Assembly (NCBI GenBank): GCA_937925855.1
Contig: CALAMO010000006.1
Coordinates: 1-64,000, forward strand
DNA from: an uncultured Thiotrichaceae bacterium
GTDB lineage: Bacteria > Pseudomonadota > Gammaproteobacteria > Thiotrichales > Thiotrichaceae
Direction: 5' to 3'
DNA length: 64,000 bases
Shown here: positions 34,101 through 43,904 of the stretch, piece by piece
How the letters are laid out: every line of letters starts with the position of its first letter
Numbering within the stretch: the first letter of the stretch is position 1
Position numbers and translations under genes: made by a program
Notes under the pieces: generated by a model
Told to the model about the DNA's origin: nothing
What the model saw: the letters and a program-made list of their open reading frames with translations, nothing else
Databases searched by the model: none

Positions 34101-35810
34101 ATGAGCGAGAATAAACCGACTGATAGGAGCGAGGGCACGCCGACACAAGCGCGCCCCCTCAATTTCATTGAAAAGATCATCACTGAAGATTTGGCAAACG
34201 GCAGCGTCAGCCGCATACAAACCCGCTTCCCACCCGAACCTAATGGCTATTTACATATTGGCCACGCCAAATCAATTTGGCTGAACTTTGGGCTAGCCGA
34301 ACGCTTTGGTGGCCAGTGCAATCTGCGCTTTGATGATACGAATCCAGTGAAAGAGGATGAGGAATACGTCGCGTCGATTAAGAAAGACGTGCAGTGGCTG
34401 GGCTATCAATGGAGCGGCGAGGTTAAGTTTTCCTCCAATTATTTTGAGCAGCTGTATCAATGGGCCGTCCACCTCATTCAAACTGGCAAAGCGTATGTCG
34501 ACCACCTGAGCGCGGATGAAATGCGTGCATACCGGGGCACGCTAACCGAACCGGGCAAGGATAGCCCACACCGCCAGCGCTCAGTGGACGAAAATCTCGC
34601 GCTGTTTGCACAGATGCGAGCCGGTGAGCTGGATGAAGGCGCTTGTGCCCTCCGTGCCAAGATTGATATGGCCTCGCCCAATATGCACCTGCGTGACCCG
34701 GTGATTTACCGTATCCGCAAGGTCGCCCATCACCAAACCGGTGATCAGTGGTGTATCTATCCCTCCTATGATTTTGCCCACGGCCAGGGTGATGCGATTG
34801 AGGGCGTCACGCATTCGGTGTGCACGCTGGAGTTTGAAGACCATCGCCCGCTGTACGAATGGTTTATTGCCAATCTACCGACGCCGAGCACGCCCCGCCA
34901 GTACGAATTTTCACGCTTAAATGTGAATTACACTGTGACCAGTAAGCGTAAGCTGAAACAGCTGGTGGATGAAGGCCATGTCGATGGCTGGGATGATCCG
35001 CGCATGCCGACCATCTCAGGGATGCGCCGCCGCGGCTTTACCCCAAAATCAATCCGCGATTTCTGTGAGCTGGCGGGGGTGACCAAGGTGAACGGCATCG
35101 TCGATGTGGGCATGTTGGAATTTACCCTGCGTGAAGACCTGAACAAACACGCGCCACGCGCCATGTGCGTGCTACAGCCGCTCAAAGTTGTACTCACTAA
35201 CTACCCGGAAGATAAGACCGAAATCATGACCGCGCCGGGTCATCCGCAGCGTGATGATATGCCGCTGCGCAACATGCCGTTTGGGCGCGAGGTATGGATC
35301 GAAAAGGACGACTTTCGGGAAGAAGCCAATAAAAAGTACAAACGACTGGTCATCGGTAAGCGGGTGCGGCTCCGCAATGCTTATGTGATTGAGGCAGACG
35401 CAGCGCTCAAAGATGACGCTGGCAATATTGTTGAAGTTCACGCACGGATTATCGAAAATAGCGTTGGCAATGACCCGGCGGATGGCGTCAAACCCAAGGG
35501 CGTTATTCACTGGGTAGCGGCACATGATAACTTGACGTGTGAAGTACGCCTGTATGACCGCCTGTTCACCGACGTTGCCCCCGATGCGGGTGGCAAAGAC
35601 TTTCTCCAGCACATCAACCCGGATAGCCTAGACATTTTAACGGGCTGCAAAGCAGAAGCCGGGCTGGCCGCCGCTCCGCCCGATGAGCGCTACCAGTTTG
35701 AACGCCAAGGCTATTTTACCCTCGATGCTCAATACAGCACAGCAGAACACAAGGTCTTTAACCGCGTTATTGGCCTACGTGATACCTGGGGCAAGATGGA
35801 TCAGAGCTGA
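34101..35810 (+). CDS. glnS: Glutaminyl-tRNA synthetase
   Basis: Class I aminoacyl-tRNA synthetase of 569 residues charging tRNA-Gln. The HIGH motif is in [16 protein letters not shown] (about residues 50-65), the FDDTNP binding segment follows, and the KMSKS equivalent is VTSKRKL, a Thr replacing the more common Met. The C-terminal beta-barrels that read the anticodon are complete (ending [10 protein letters not shown]). Presence of GlnRS, rather than the amidotransferase route, is usual in gammaproteobacteria. Monocistronic. Confidence 0.96.
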   Translation: MSENKPTDRSEGTPTQARPLNFIEKIITEDLANGSVSRIQTRFPPEPNGYLHIGHAKSIWLNFGLAERFGGQCNLRFDDTNPVKEDEEYVASIKKDVQWLGYQWSGEVKFSSNYFEQLYQWAVHLIQTGKAYVDHLSADEMRAYRGTLTEPGKDSPHRQRSVDENLALFAQMRAGELDEGACALRAKIDMASPNMHLRDPVIYRIRKVAHHQTGDQWCIYPSYDFAHGQGDAIEGVTHSVCTLEFEDHRPLYEWFIANLPTPSTPRQYEFSRLNVNYTVTSKRKLKQLVDEGHVDGWDDPRMPTISGMRRRGFTPKSIRDFCELAGVTKVNGIVDVGMLEFTLREDLNKHAPRAMCVLQPLKVVLTNYPEDKTEIMTAPGHPQRDDMPLRNMPFGREVWIEKDDFREEANKKYKRLVIGKRVRLRNAYVIEADAALKDDAGNIVEVHARIIENSVGNDPADGVKPKGVIHWVAAHDNLTCEVRLYDRLFTDVAPDAGGKDFLQHINPDSLDILTGCKAEAGLAAAPPDERYQFERQGYFTLDAQYSTAEHKVFNRVIGLRDTWGKMDQS

Positions 35811-35845
35811 GTCAAGCCCAGTCTGACAGACATCGAGAGTCGGGT

Positions 35846-36559
35846 CTATGCTTCAGCCCACAGGCATTTCCCGGCGGCTTGTTCAATCGCCGCCAGCCGC
35901 TCAGCGTGGGCGCTCAGCTCGTCCTCATTCGCGCTAATCACCGGTAGAGCACTCGTGTCCAGGGTAATCCGTCTAATGCTGCCCGGCTGCTGTGCGCCGC
36001 CCACATTATCTTCTTTCGCCCCCAGCAGTAAACTGACCTGCCCGCCCGTCATCGCCAGATAAACGTCGCTCAGGATTTCTGAGTCTAATAACGCGCCGTG
36101 TAAAGTGCGGTGCGCATTATTAATTTCATAGCGCTTGCAGAGTGCATCCAGGGAATTACGCTGCCCCGGAAATAGGTCACGCGCCATCACCAGGGTATCA
36201 ATCACCTGACAATAATCGCGCATGCGCTTAAAACCAGCGGCCAATCGGTTCAGCTCATGATCCAAGAAGGCAATATCAAACGGCGCATTATGAATAATCA
36301 GCTCTGCCCCCGTCAGATAGGCGACCAGATCCTCAGCAATATCAACAAAGCGCGGCTTATCCGCCAGAAACTCAGGCGTGATGCCGTGCACTTCCATCGC
36401 CCCGGCGTCAATCTCACGATCCGGCTGCAAATACTGATGGAAATTATTGCCGGTCAGCTGGCGGTCAATCATCTCGACACAGCCAACTTCAATGATTCTA
36501 TGGCCCTCTTTCGGCTCAAGCCCAGTGGTTTCTGTATCCAGAATGATTTGGCGTGACAT
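35846..36559 (-). CDS. dnaQ: DNA polymerase III epsilon subunit (proofreading exonuclease)
   Basis: A 237-residue 3'-5' exonuclease of the replicase core. Exo I is LDTETTGLEP (residues 7-16), Exo II is HNAPFDIAFLDHEL, and Exo III is LHGALLDSEILSDVYL with the HxAxxD-type catalytic histidine, completing the DEDDh set. The C-terminal tail, which binds the alpha subunit in E. coli, is present and includes a Gln/Ala-containing region. It follows rnhA in the same direction; dnaQ-rnhA proximity is conserved, though in E. coli the two diverge. Confidence 0.95.
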   Translation of the reverse strand: MSRQIILDTETTGLEPKEGHRIIEVGCVEMIDRQLTGNNFHQYLQPDREIDAGAMEVHGITPEFLADKPRFVDIAEDLVAYLTGAELIIHNAPFDIAFLDHELNRLAAGFKRMRDYCQVIDTLVMARDLFPGQRNSLDALCKRYEINNAHRTLHGALLDSEILSDVYLAMTGGQVSLLLGAKEDNVGGAQQPGSIRRITLDTSALPVISANEDELSAHAERLAAIEQAAGKCLWAEA

Positions 36560-36665
36560 GATGCTCCTCGGTGTTGCCTAACGGCCTGATTCAAAAAATA
36601 GCGCTTGCATTAACGGCACACGCCCACAGCTTGGACTCAGTCCAAACAATGGCGCGCCGCGCGGC

Positions 36666-37100
36666 CTAAGCCTGCTCATCGATCGCTTTATTGGCCAGCG
36701 CATCGGCCCGTTCATTTTCAACGTGGCCGCTATGACCTTTCACCCACCGCCAATCAACGCGGTGTTCGGTGCGGGCCGCATCCAGGCGCTGCCAAAGTTC
36801 CTTATTCTTCACCGCTTGACCGCTGGCATTTTTCCAGCCCCGGCGCTTCCAGCCGTGAATCCATTCGGTGATGCCCTGCATGACGTACTTTGAATCTGTC
36901 ATCAGCATCACTTCACAGGGTTGTGTCAGTGACTCCAAACCTTGAATGGCCGCCATCAGCTCCATTTGATTATTTGTGGTTTGCGCCTGATAGCCGTAGA
37001 GCTCACGCTCACGCTCACCGGAGCGCAACAAAACGCCCCAGCCACCCTTGCCGGGATTGCCACGACAGGCACCATCGGTATAAATTTCTACTGTTTTCAC
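36666..37100 (-). CDS. rnhA: Ribonuclease HI
   Basis: A 144-residue endonuclease that degrades RNA in RNA-DNA hybrids. All catalytic carboxylates are visible: Asp in [16 protein letters not shown], Glu in [10 protein letters not shown], Asp in MTDSKYV and the final His/Asp region [16 protein letters not shown]. The basic [12 protein letters not shown] handle is present. It lies between the YafS-type methyltransferase (18 bases upstream) and dnaQ, in one transcription unit. Confidence 0.96.
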   Translation of the reverse strand: MKTVEIYTDGACRGNPGKGGWGVLLRSGERERELYGYQAQTTNNQMELMAAIQGLESLTQPCEVMLMTDSKYVMQGITEWIHGWKRRGWKNASGQAVKNKELWQRLDAARTEHRVDWRWVKGHSGHVENERADALANKAIDEQA

Positions 37101-37118
37101 GGGGTATGATCCGGTTGT

Positions 37119-37970
37119 TTACTGCGGTTTACTGTGTGGTGGTAGTATCGACTTATTTATCGTCTTGTTAATGCGCTTACCGACGCTGCCCCCATTAACA
37201 GCCATCCCTGGCTTAAGCAAAGGTTGGGCACGGCGACTCGACTTAATCAGCGTCATTTTAGAGACTTTTTTGCGCACATGAATCAAGCGCACATTCCCAA
37301 ATAAACGGCGATAATGAGTCAACAACATCGGTAGCAAGCGCAGCCACCAGAAGCGTTTTGGAGCCTCAGTGCGCGCCCGAAAGCCGGTGGTACGGATCTC
37401 CAGCACTTCAAAACCCAGTACGGTAAACCATTCCTTCAAGCGAAACGAGGTATAAAGCGTCGGCGCGCCCTGGCGACACAAACGTTTCCACCCCAAACGT
37501 AGGCCATACCAGCTGAACGGATTGTAGCTAATCAGAATACAGTGTCCTTCTGGCACCAGCACGCGCTCAATCTCACGCAAAATCTGGTGCGGGTCATGCG
37601 CACAGTCCAGAACGTGGCTCGCCACCACTAAATCAATATTATCGAATGCCAGTGGCAAGGCGGCCGCATCAGCGACCAAATCCGCAGCCTCAGCCGAGGC
37701 CACAGTCGCCACCGTAAAACAGTTGCTGATCCGTGAGTCCTGCAATAAGGTGTACTGCTGCGCCAGCTCGCCCAGCTGTACAGCATAGTAGCCGAATACT
37801 TCGCTGCTCATTTCAGCCACTGCGGTCTGTACACCCTGGGCAGCCTCCACCCCAGAGGCTGAACGATACCAGCGCTGTGTTTCTTGTGTGCAGGCTGCGC
37901 GGCTAGCTAGTGCAGCAGGCGTTGCGCTCGGATCGGCTTTACTGGTATCCACTTCTTTATTTATATCCAC
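37119..37970 (-). CDS. SAM-dependent methyltransferase of the YafS type
   Basis: A 283-residue class I methyltransferase. The fold is recognised from LPLAFDNIDLVVASHVLDCA, then HQILREIERVLVPEGHCILISYNPFSWYG, typical of post-motif I to motif III regions; the glycine-rich motif I is degenerate, as in E. coli YafS. The start is GTG at 37970 with AGAAGGGA very close upstream; another GTG 18 bases later is an alternative. The mltD-(gloB)-yafS-rnhA-dnaQ neighbourhood is shared with E. coli, which supports the assignment. The substrate is unknown. Confidence 0.8.
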   Translation of the reverse strand: MDINKEVDTSKADPSATPAALASRAACTQETQRWYRSASGVEAAQGVQTAVAEMSSEVFGYYAVQLGELAQQYTLLQDSRISNCFTVATVASAEAADLVADAAALPLAFDNIDLVVASHVLDCAHDPHQILREIERVLVPEGHCILISYNPFSWYGLRLGWKRLCRQGAPTLYTSFRLKEWFTVLGFEVLEIRTTGFRARTEAPKRFWWLRLLPMLLTHYRRLFGNVRLIHVRKKVSKMTLIKSSRRAQPLLKPGMAVNGGSVGKRINKTINKSILPPHSKPQ

Positions 37971-38167
37971 TTCCCTTCTGACCGCGCCCCAAGATGGCTT
38001 ATGCCGCTAAAAACAACACGAAGCATTCAGGATCAATCAACACTTTAGCCATTAAACTTGAGATTAAACCTAAAGCCTCGTCGCGGCCAAATCAATTATT
38101 CCAATCAAGACGAGCAAGGTACTGCTGTAACCATAATAATAAAAATAATAACGGGGATCTCAACATC

Positions 38168-39271
38168 ATGGGTAAACACTACCACCTTCGTCGGCTGGCG
38201 GGAACTGCTAGCGCGTGTGTTTTACTGCTGAGCACAGCCGGGGCACAGGCGCAAAACGGTCTTTTCATACCTTATATACCGCCCGCAGCACCGGTCGAAC
38301 ATTATACCAATCAGCTCGCACCCACCACTCATTATCAGCAGCGACCAAGCGCCCACGCCCAACCCGCGCAGCGCTTACCGCGTGGCAATGTGCGTTTTCA
38401 GCGTGCTGCCTTTAGTCAAACTCCCGCCCAGCCTAACCGCAGTCTTCACCGCCAAAACCAAACCGCATGGCACCGGGTCTTTAATACCTTTAACATGCCA
38501 GATTATTCATCTCATCCACGGGTGAAAAAATTTATCCGCTCCTATGGCCGTAACCCTGGGCAAATGAGCGTGCTGTCAGCGCGTGCTGATACCTTTCTGC
38601 ATATGATTATTGAAGAAATTAATCGGCGGGGTATGCCCGCAGAAATCGCCTTATTACCGTTTGTAGAAAGTGGTTTTAAGCTGGATGTTTTCTCACACGC
38701 CAGCGCGGCAGGCCTATGGCAGTTTATTCCCTCTACCGGCCGCAATTACGGCCTGCAACAAAATCGCAGCTATGATGCACGCATGGACCCCTTCGCCGCC
38801 ACTGGGGCTGCACTGAACTACCTGCAAAAGCTGCATCGGGAATTTCGCGGCGACTGGTTAAAGGCGCTGGCCGCTTATAACTGTGGAGAAAACTGTGTGC
38901 ACCGTGCCGTCAGAAAAGCTCGCGCCAAAGGCCGCCCGACGGACTACTGGAATCTCTCGCTGCCGCGCGAAACCATGAACTATGTGCCACGCTTACTCGC
39001 CTTTAAAGAACTGTTAAGCAAGTCGCAGCGCTATGGCATCAGACTCCCAGCCACGCCGGATCAGGCCCAGCTCATGCAGGTGCGCATTAATAAACCCATT
39101 AATCTGCGAGAAGCCGCCCGTCGTGCTGGTTTACCCGCCAACCAACTGACTAAGCTCAACCCCTGCTTCCGCACTGGGGTCACCACACCGCGCTATTCAA
39201 ACCGCATTGTTCTGCCGCGTGAGCATGCCGGTCGTCTGCTACAGGTGTTGAACGCAATGCCCCCAGCATAG
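38168..39271 (+). CDS. mltD: Membrane-bound lytic murein transglycosylase D-like
   Basis: A 367-residue periplasmic lytic transglycosylase. The ATG at 38168 is chosen because it opens on a signal peptide (GKHYHLRRLAG, hydrophobic core, cleavage near AQA-Q); the longer frame adds an unlikely charged leader. The SLT domain carries the catalytic Glu in LLPFVESGFKLDVFSH, followed by ASAAGLWQFIPSTGRNYGL and ALAAYNCGENCVHRAV. The C-terminus has a single LysM-like repeat (about 310-360), fewer than the two of E. coli MltD. No lipobox Cys is seen, so it may be soluble. Divergent from yafS-rnhA-dnaQ. Confidence 0.85.
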   Translation: MGKHYHLRRLAGTASACVLLLSTAGAQAQNGLFIPYIPPAAPVEHYTNQLAPTTHYQQRPSAHAQPAQRLPRGNVRFQRAAFSQTPAQPNRSLHRQNQTAWHRVFNTFNMPDYSSHPRVKKFIRSYGRNPGQMSVLSARADTFLHMIIEEINRRGMPAEIALLPFVESGFKLDVFSHASAAGLWQFIPSTGRNYGLQQNRSYDARMDPFAATGAALNYLQKLHREFRGDWLKALAAYNCGENCVHRAVRKARAKGRPTDYWNLSLPRETMNYVPRLLAFKELLSKSQRYGIRLPATPDQAQLMQVRINKPINLREAARRAGLPANQLTKLNPCFRTGVTTPRYSNRIVLPREHAGRLLQVLNAMPPA

Positions 39272-39314
39272 CAGCAGCACACCACACTCAGCGTTACGAC
39301 GTTCAACGCACGGC

Positions 39315-39343
39315 GCTGAGAGGCTTGCCAATAGCCTCTCAGC
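39315..39343. terminator. Hairpin downstream of mltD
   Basis: GCTGAGAGGC (39315-39324) and GCCTCTCAGC (39334-39343) make a perfect ten-base stem with a nine-base loop, 43 bases after the mltD stop and before the next gene. No strong U-run follows, so termination is likely but not certain. Confidence 0.5.
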
Positions 39344-39378
39344 CCGTTAGCCTGTGGTTTTGCCTCAACTAACGCCCT

Positions 39379-39969
39379 ATGACACCACCCGCATTAACCG
39401 CATTACGCAAGCAGCTTAAACAGCAGCGGGCCAGCCTATCTCAGCAGCAACAGCAGCGCCAGTCCGCGCAGATGATACGCCAGCTACAGCGCTCCGCACC
39501 TTTCCGCGCCGCACGTCATATTGCGCTTTATCTACCGGTTAGAGGCGAAGCAGATCCGGTTAAACTGCGCCAGCACGCAAATCCGCGCCAAACCTTTTAC
39601 CTCCCGGTATTATCGCCTTATAAGCCCCATGGCCTGGTTTTTGTGCGCTGGGATAAACGCACAAGATTTAAAAATAACCGTTTTAATATTCCCGAGCCGC
39701 TGATCCGACGCAATCAAATCAAAGCGGCGCACAGCCTAGATTTAGTCATCACCCCGCTATTAGCCTTCGACCCAAACGGTAGTCGCCTCGGCATGGGTGG
39801 GGGGTTTTATGACCGCAGCTTTGCCTTCAAACAAAACAGACGCTATGCACGCAAACCCCATCTCACTGGCATGGCCTACGAATTTCAACGGGTCGAACAG
39901 TTAGCCAGACAGGCCTGGGATGTACCGCTAGATGCGATTTGTACTGAGGCTGGGGTCACGGTGTTCTGA
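39379..39969 (+). CDS. ygfA: 5-formyltetrahydrofolate cyclo-ligase
   Basis: A 196-residue enzyme that converts 5-formyl-THF to 5,10-methenyl-THF with ATP. The N-terminal LRKQLKQQRASLS helix, IALYLPVRGEADP, and the C-terminal signature PLLAFDPNGSRLGMGGGFYDRSF (about residues 127-150) are diagnostic. Its last 42 bases overlap the 3' end of the convergent M20 peptidase gene. Confidence 0.93.
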   Translation: MTPPALTALRKQLKQQRASLSQQQQQRQSAQMIRQLQRSAPFRAARHIALYLPVRGEADPVKLRQHANPRQTFYLPVLSPYKPHGLVFVRWDKRTRFKNNRFNIPEPLIRRNQIKAAHSLDLVITPLLAFDPNGSRLGMGGGFYDRSFAFKQNRRYARKPHLTGMAYEFQRVEQLARQAWDVPLDAICTEAGVTVF

Positions 39970-41340
39970 AAACCCAATGTCCCAATACAGCCCAGCCATC
40001 ATTTCCAACCCTTCACGCAGCAACGGCTTTAACGCATGTTCATTCGGCGCATGCTGCGCACAGCCCGGATACGAATGCGGTATCCACACCGTCGGCAGGC
40101 CCAGTACTTCGGAAAAAGCATCATTCGGAATGGTACCGCCCAAATTAGGCAAACGCACCGGAGCCTGACCAATAGTGCTTTCAATCGATTCTGCGACAAA
40201 ATTAACCCAGGGATGGGTGGGATCCATGCGGGTGGCATTGAATAGCGCCGTACCCTGCTGTTCAATTTCAATATCCTCGAAACCGTGTTCATCCAAATGA
40301 CAGCGCAGTTGAGCCAGCATCTGATCCGGTGCATAGCCGACAATGAATCGCAGCTGGCACAGCGCATTGGCCTCACCGTGAATCGCGTTGACCGGTTTAG
40401 TAGGATTGCCGCAGGATAAGGTCAGCACCGCAAAGCTGTTACAGCCATACAAGCGCTCCGCTGGCGTCAATCCCGGTTCACCCCAATCCTCATCGACCAA
40501 AACCCCTTCTTCTGGCCCACCCACCGGACAATCCTGTAAAGCCTCCCGAATGACTGCGGGTAGCGGCGTAGGTCGCCAAGCAGCGACCTGTATTTTGCCA
40601 TTGGCGTCCGTAATGGTTGCAATGGCCTGCGCCAGCCGAATACCTGGGTCTTTGACCACGCCACCCCAATTACCGGAATGCACCCCACCCGCACGATATC
40701 TGGCTTTCAGGTAAAAATTGAGACCACCGCGCGAGCCCATAAACAGCGACGCACGATCGGTCCGCAAGCGAGGCCCATCGGAAGCTAGTAAAACATCGGC
40801 TTGTAAGGCCGCACATTGAGCCGCACAAAATTCGCGTAAACCGGGAGAGCCAACCTCTTCTCCCATCTCCAGCAGCAGCTTCACATTAAAACCCAGCTTG
40901 CCCTCGGTTTTCAGCAGGCAGGACAAAGCCGCCAGCGCAGTCCAATGCTGGCCTTTATTATCCGCCGTGCCCCGCCCATACCAGCGCGCACCGTTTTCAG
41001 TCACGGCCCAGGGATCCATCTCATCCTGCCACTTGCCTTCCATACCAAACACGACATCGCCATGCCCATAGATCAGTACGGTCGTCAGGCTAGGGCCTTC
41101 ATGTCGCTCAGCAATCATCAGCGGTGGCCCATCGGCTACCGGATTGGTATAAACTGTCGAAGTGAAGCCCAGCGGCTCAATAATCCGGGGGATGGCCGTG
41201 CTAACATAGTCGTATAGAACCGGCATTTTTTCTGGATCCTGGCACTCCGTGCGCAGGCCAATTAACGTATTCAAACCCGTAAGGAAATCACCGTTATCAA
41301 AGAAATCGCGGGCGCATTGTAGGGTCTGTTGTTTTGACAT
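39928..41340 (-). CDS. M20-family zinc peptidase/amidohydrolase
   Basis: A 470-residue dinuclear-zinc hydrolase of the ArgE/DapE/carboxypeptidase G2-like M20 family. Metal ligands are apparent in YGHGDVV (His and Asp), GRGTADNKGQ (bridging Asp), EMGEEVGSPG (catalytic and ligand Glu) and HSYPGCAQHAPNEH (terminal His). The dimerisation domain sits in the middle (about 205-330). Likely cleaves a dipeptide or N-acyl amino acid; the specific substrate is unknown. Its 3' end overlaps ygfA by 42 bases in antisense. Confidence 0.88.
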   Translation of the reverse strand: MSKQQTLQCARDFFDNGDFLTGLNTLIGLRTECQDPEKMPVLYDYVSTAIPRIIEPLGFTSTVYTNPVADGPPLMIAERHEGPSLTTVLIYGHGDVVFGMEGKWQDEMDPWAVTENGARWYGRGTADNKGQHWTALAALSCLLKTEGKLGFNVKLLLEMGEEVGSPGLREFCAAQCAALQADVLLASDGPRLRTDRASLFMGSRGGLNFYLKARYRAGGVHSGNWGGVVKDPGIRLAQAIATITDANGKIQVAAWRPTPLPAVIREALQDCPVGGPEEGVLVDEDWGEPGLTPAERLYGCNSFAVLTLSCGNPTKPVNAIHGEANALCQLRFIVGYAPDQMLAQLRCHLDEHGFEDIEIEQQGTALFNATRMDPTHPWVNFVAESIESTIGQAPVRLPNLGGTIPNDAFSEVLGLPTVWIPHSYPGCAQHAPNEHALKPLLREGLEMMAGLYWDIGFSEHRDPSLSTNRI

Positions 41341-41395
41341 CGGTAAAATTTCCAGTTTTGGATGGCTATGTACACCGCATTAAACGCCCAGGCCT

Positions 41396-41566
41396 CTAGC
41401 AGGCATAGCTTAAAACGCTCTGATTCACATTAGCCGCGCCTTCGAGAATAACAAAATACTTTGATCTCAGTCAGGTCTTTATCATCTTCTGTGCCGATGA
41501 TTAACGCTTCTAGTACTGCGAGGTGTTGGATTAAGGTAATCTCTACGTTCGCCTTATATTTGGAGA
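41396..41566 (-). pseudogene. Possible decayed coding remnant (low confidence)
   Basis: On the minus strand, about 41430-41566 reads an uninterrupted protein-like stretch (ANVEITLIQHLAVLEALI, then GTEDDKDLTEIKVF); after a single-base shift in a run of T it continues VILEGAANVNQSVLSYAC to a stop at 41396. There is no start codon or ribosome-binding site and I do not recognise the family. It could be a chance open stretch. It occupies most of the 233-base gap between the M20 gene and the enoyl-CoA hydratase. Confidence 0.25.
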
Positions 41567-41573
41567 CCTACTG

Positions 41574-42371
41574 ATGAGCACATGGACAACGCTAACCGTG
41601 TCAACTAGAACCGCTGGCGTAGCACAAGTGACCATGTCACGCCCCGATGTATTTAATGCCTTCGATGACATCATGATCAAAGAACTGGGCGAGGCGTTTG
41701 AGCAGCTGGAGCAGGATGAAGCCGTACGGGTGATTGTGTTGGCGGGTGCGGGCAAGCACTTTAGCGCCGGTGCTGATTTACAGTGGATGCAGCGCGCCAG
41801 TGAAGCCTCTGAGGCATGGAATCTGGCAGATGCCCGGGTGTTTGCCGGTGTGCTGGCTGGGATCGAGCGCTGTGCCAAGCCCACTGTTGCCCGGGTGCAG
41901 GGCGCTGCGTTGGGCGGTGGTGTCGGTTTGGTGTGTGCGTGTGATATTGCGATTGCGGCGGATAATGCGCGCTTTGCGGTGAGTGAGGCTAAGTTTGGTA
42001 TTCTGCCGTCAGTGATTGGCCCACATGTCACCAATGCCATAGGCAAGCGCCAGGCGAAACGCCTTGCCTTAACCACCACGCAAATTCGTTCTGCGGAAGC
42101 CTTACGCATCGGCTTAGTGCAGGAAGTCGCTGAGCTCGCGGCGCTGGATGACGCCATCGATGCCACGCTCAAAGCATTACTGGCCGGCAGCCCCAATGCC
42201 CAGCGTGAAATTAAACTATTATTCGGCCAGCTGGAAGTTGGGCCTATTACGGATGAAGTGGTCGAGCTAACTGCTCAAACCATCAGCCGGGTGCGTGGTA
42301 CTGATGAAGCCAAAGAAGGCTTTAACGCCTTCCTGGCTAAGCGCCCAGCTAGCTGGGTGCCCAAGGATTAA
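41574..42371 (+). CDS. Enoyl-CoA hydratase/isomerase family protein (methylglutaconyl-CoA hydratase-like)
   Basis: A 265-residue crotonase-fold protein. The oxyanion-hole segments are AGAGKHFSAGADLQWM (about residues 57-72) and GAALGGGVGLVCACDIA (about 110-126). The SAGADLQWMQR and AVSEAKFGILPSVIGPHV motifs resemble LiuC-type methylglutaconyl-CoA hydratases of leucine/isoprenoid catabolism more than FadB. It is followed after four bases by a 3-hydroxyacyl-CoA dehydrogenase, so together they hydrate and oxidise an acyl-CoA. Substrate assignment is tentative. Confidence 0.83.
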   Translation: MSTWTTLTVSTRTAGVAQVTMSRPDVFNAFDDIMIKELGEAFEQLEQDEAVRVIVLAGAGKHFSAGADLQWMQRASEASEAWNLADARVFAGVLAGIERCAKPTVARVQGAALGGGVGLVCACDIAIAADNARFAVSEAKFGILPSVIGPHVTNAIGKRQAKRLALTTTQIRSAEALRIGLVQEVAELAALDDAIDATLKALLAGSPNAQREIKLLFGQLEVGPITDEVVELTAQTISRVRGTDEAKEGFNAFLAKRPASWVPKD

Positions 42372-42375
42372 GGCA

Positions 42376-43878
42376 ATGAGTCAGACATTAAATGAGGCTA
42401 CTGTGCTGGTTGTGGGTGCGGGCATTATGGGCGCGGGCATTGCGCAAATTGCCGCGCAGGCGGGGCATCAGGTGCTGCTCTATGATGTCGGCGCGGGAGC
42501 AGCGGCGCAGGCTATTACCAAGCTGTCAGCGACCTTTGATAAGCTGGTTGGCAAAGGCAAAATCACGGCGGCGGCAGCGGCGGAAAGCCTTGGCAGAATC
42601 CGCGTTGCCGATCGCCTGGCGGATTGCGCAGCGGTGGGTTTGGTGGTGGAGGCCATTGTGGAAAACCTCGGCGTTAAACAGCAGCTGTTCAACGATTTAG
42701 AAGGCGTGGTCGCCGCTGACTGTGTGCTGGCGACGAATACCTCTTCGCTCTCAGTCACCGCCATCGCCAATGGCATGCAGCACCCCGAACGCCTAGTGGG
42801 GATGCACTTTTTTAACCCGGCACCCATTATGCAACTGGTGGAAGTGGTTTCCGGTTTGCAAACCTCACCCACGGTGGCGGAGGGGATTTTTGAGCTATCA
42901 GCCCGCTGGGGCAAAGTGCCGGTGTATGCACGTTCAACCCCCGGCTTTATTGTGAATCGTATTGCCCGCCCGTTTTATGCTGAGACCTTAGCCCTGTTAC
43001 AGGAACAGGCCAGTACACCTAGTGTGTTGGATGCCTGCCTGCGCGCGGTCGGTTTCCGCATGGGGCCGTGTCAGTTAACCGATTTAATTGGGCACGATAC
43101 TAATTTTGCGGTGACTCAATCGGTTTACGCCGCTAATTTTTATGACAAGCGCTTTGTGCCGTCTTTGGTACAGCGTGAGCTGGTGGACGGTGGTCTACTG
43201 GGGCGTAAATCGAAGCAGGGTTTTTATGATTACCGCGACGGTGCTACGAATGCCGTCTTAATCGAGATGGCTGCGCCGGAGAGCCTGCCGCGTGCGCATA
43301 CCATACAGGTGCATGGCTCTGGGGCGGTGGCTGAGCACATTCTGGCAGCCCTGGACAGGCAGGATTACCGCTATGAGCAAGTGACAGCCAGTGACTGGCA
43401 GGGTTTAGCGGTTGATGGTGCGCAGTTACGCCTAACCGATGGCCGCACCGCGACTGAACTGGGAAGCGAGGTCGCCGTCTTTGATTTACCGGTGCGTTTT
43501 GCAGAAAACCCTGTGTTAGCGTGGGCAATTTCAGGCCGTGCCTCTGAACGCTGGGCGCAAACCGCACCGGTTTGGTTACAGGTGCTCGGTTTTGCTCCAC
43601 AGGCCATTGCTGATGCACCGGGCCTGGTGGTTGCCCGCACCCTGGCGATGCTGATTAATGAGGCGGCAGATGCGGTGCAGCAGGGTGTGTGTACTGAACA
43701 GGCGGCGGATGCGGCCATGAAGCTGGGGGTTAACTATCCGGCGGGGCCATTTGAATGGCTGGCCGACTGGTCGGTTGGTGCCGTGGTTGAACTCTTAACG
43801 CACCTGGACGCTTATTATGCGGGTGAGCGTTATCGGGTCAGCCCCTGGTTAAAACAAAAGCAGTGGCTGACGGCATGA
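42376..43878 (+). CDS. 3-hydroxyacyl-CoA dehydrogenase (PaaH/PaaC type)
   Basis: A 500-residue NAD-dependent dehydrogenase; the ATG at 42376 is chosen with AAGG upstream, because the longer frame overlaps the hydratase gene. The Rossmann motif is VLVVGAGIMGAGIAQIAAQAG, and the catalytic His and Glu region is GMHFFNPAPIMQLVEVV. Two C-terminal 3HCDH domains are present (about 190-285 and 405-495), the tandem arrangement seen in PaaH and Hbd long forms. PaaH acts on 3-hydroxyadipyl-CoA in phenylacetate degradation, but no other paa genes are here. Confidence 0.86.
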   Translation: MSQTLNEATVLVVGAGIMGAGIAQIAAQAGHQVLLYDVGAGAAAQAITKLSATFDKLVGKGKITAAAAAESLGRIRVADRLADCAAVGLVVEAIVENLGVKQQLFNDLEGVVAADCVLATNTSSLSVTAIANGMQHPERLVGMHFFNPAPIMQLVEVVSGLQTSPTVAEGIFELSARWGKVPVYARSTPGFIVNRIARPFYAETLALLQEQASTPSVLDACLRAVGFRMGPCQLTDLIGHDTNFAVTQSVYAANFYDKRFVPSLVQRELVDGGLLGRKSKQGFYDYRDGATNAVLIEMAAPESLPRAHTIQVHGSGAVAEHILAALDRQDYRYEQVTASDWQGLAVDGAQLRLTDGRTATELGSEVAVFDLPVRFAENPVLAWAISGRASERWAQTAPVWLQVLGFAPQAIADAPGLVVARTLAMLINEAADAVQQGVCTEQAADAAMKLGVNYPAGPFEWLADWSVGAVVELLTHLDAYYAGERYRVSPWLKQKQWLTA

Positions 43879-43904
43879 GCAGGTGTATTGTGCCTGCTGG
43901 CACA

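Noticed and set aside
43879-43904. Terminator between the convergent dehydrogenase and ATPase genes
   Set aside because: Only a short GCAGG/CCTGC stem without a U-run; too weak to annotate.
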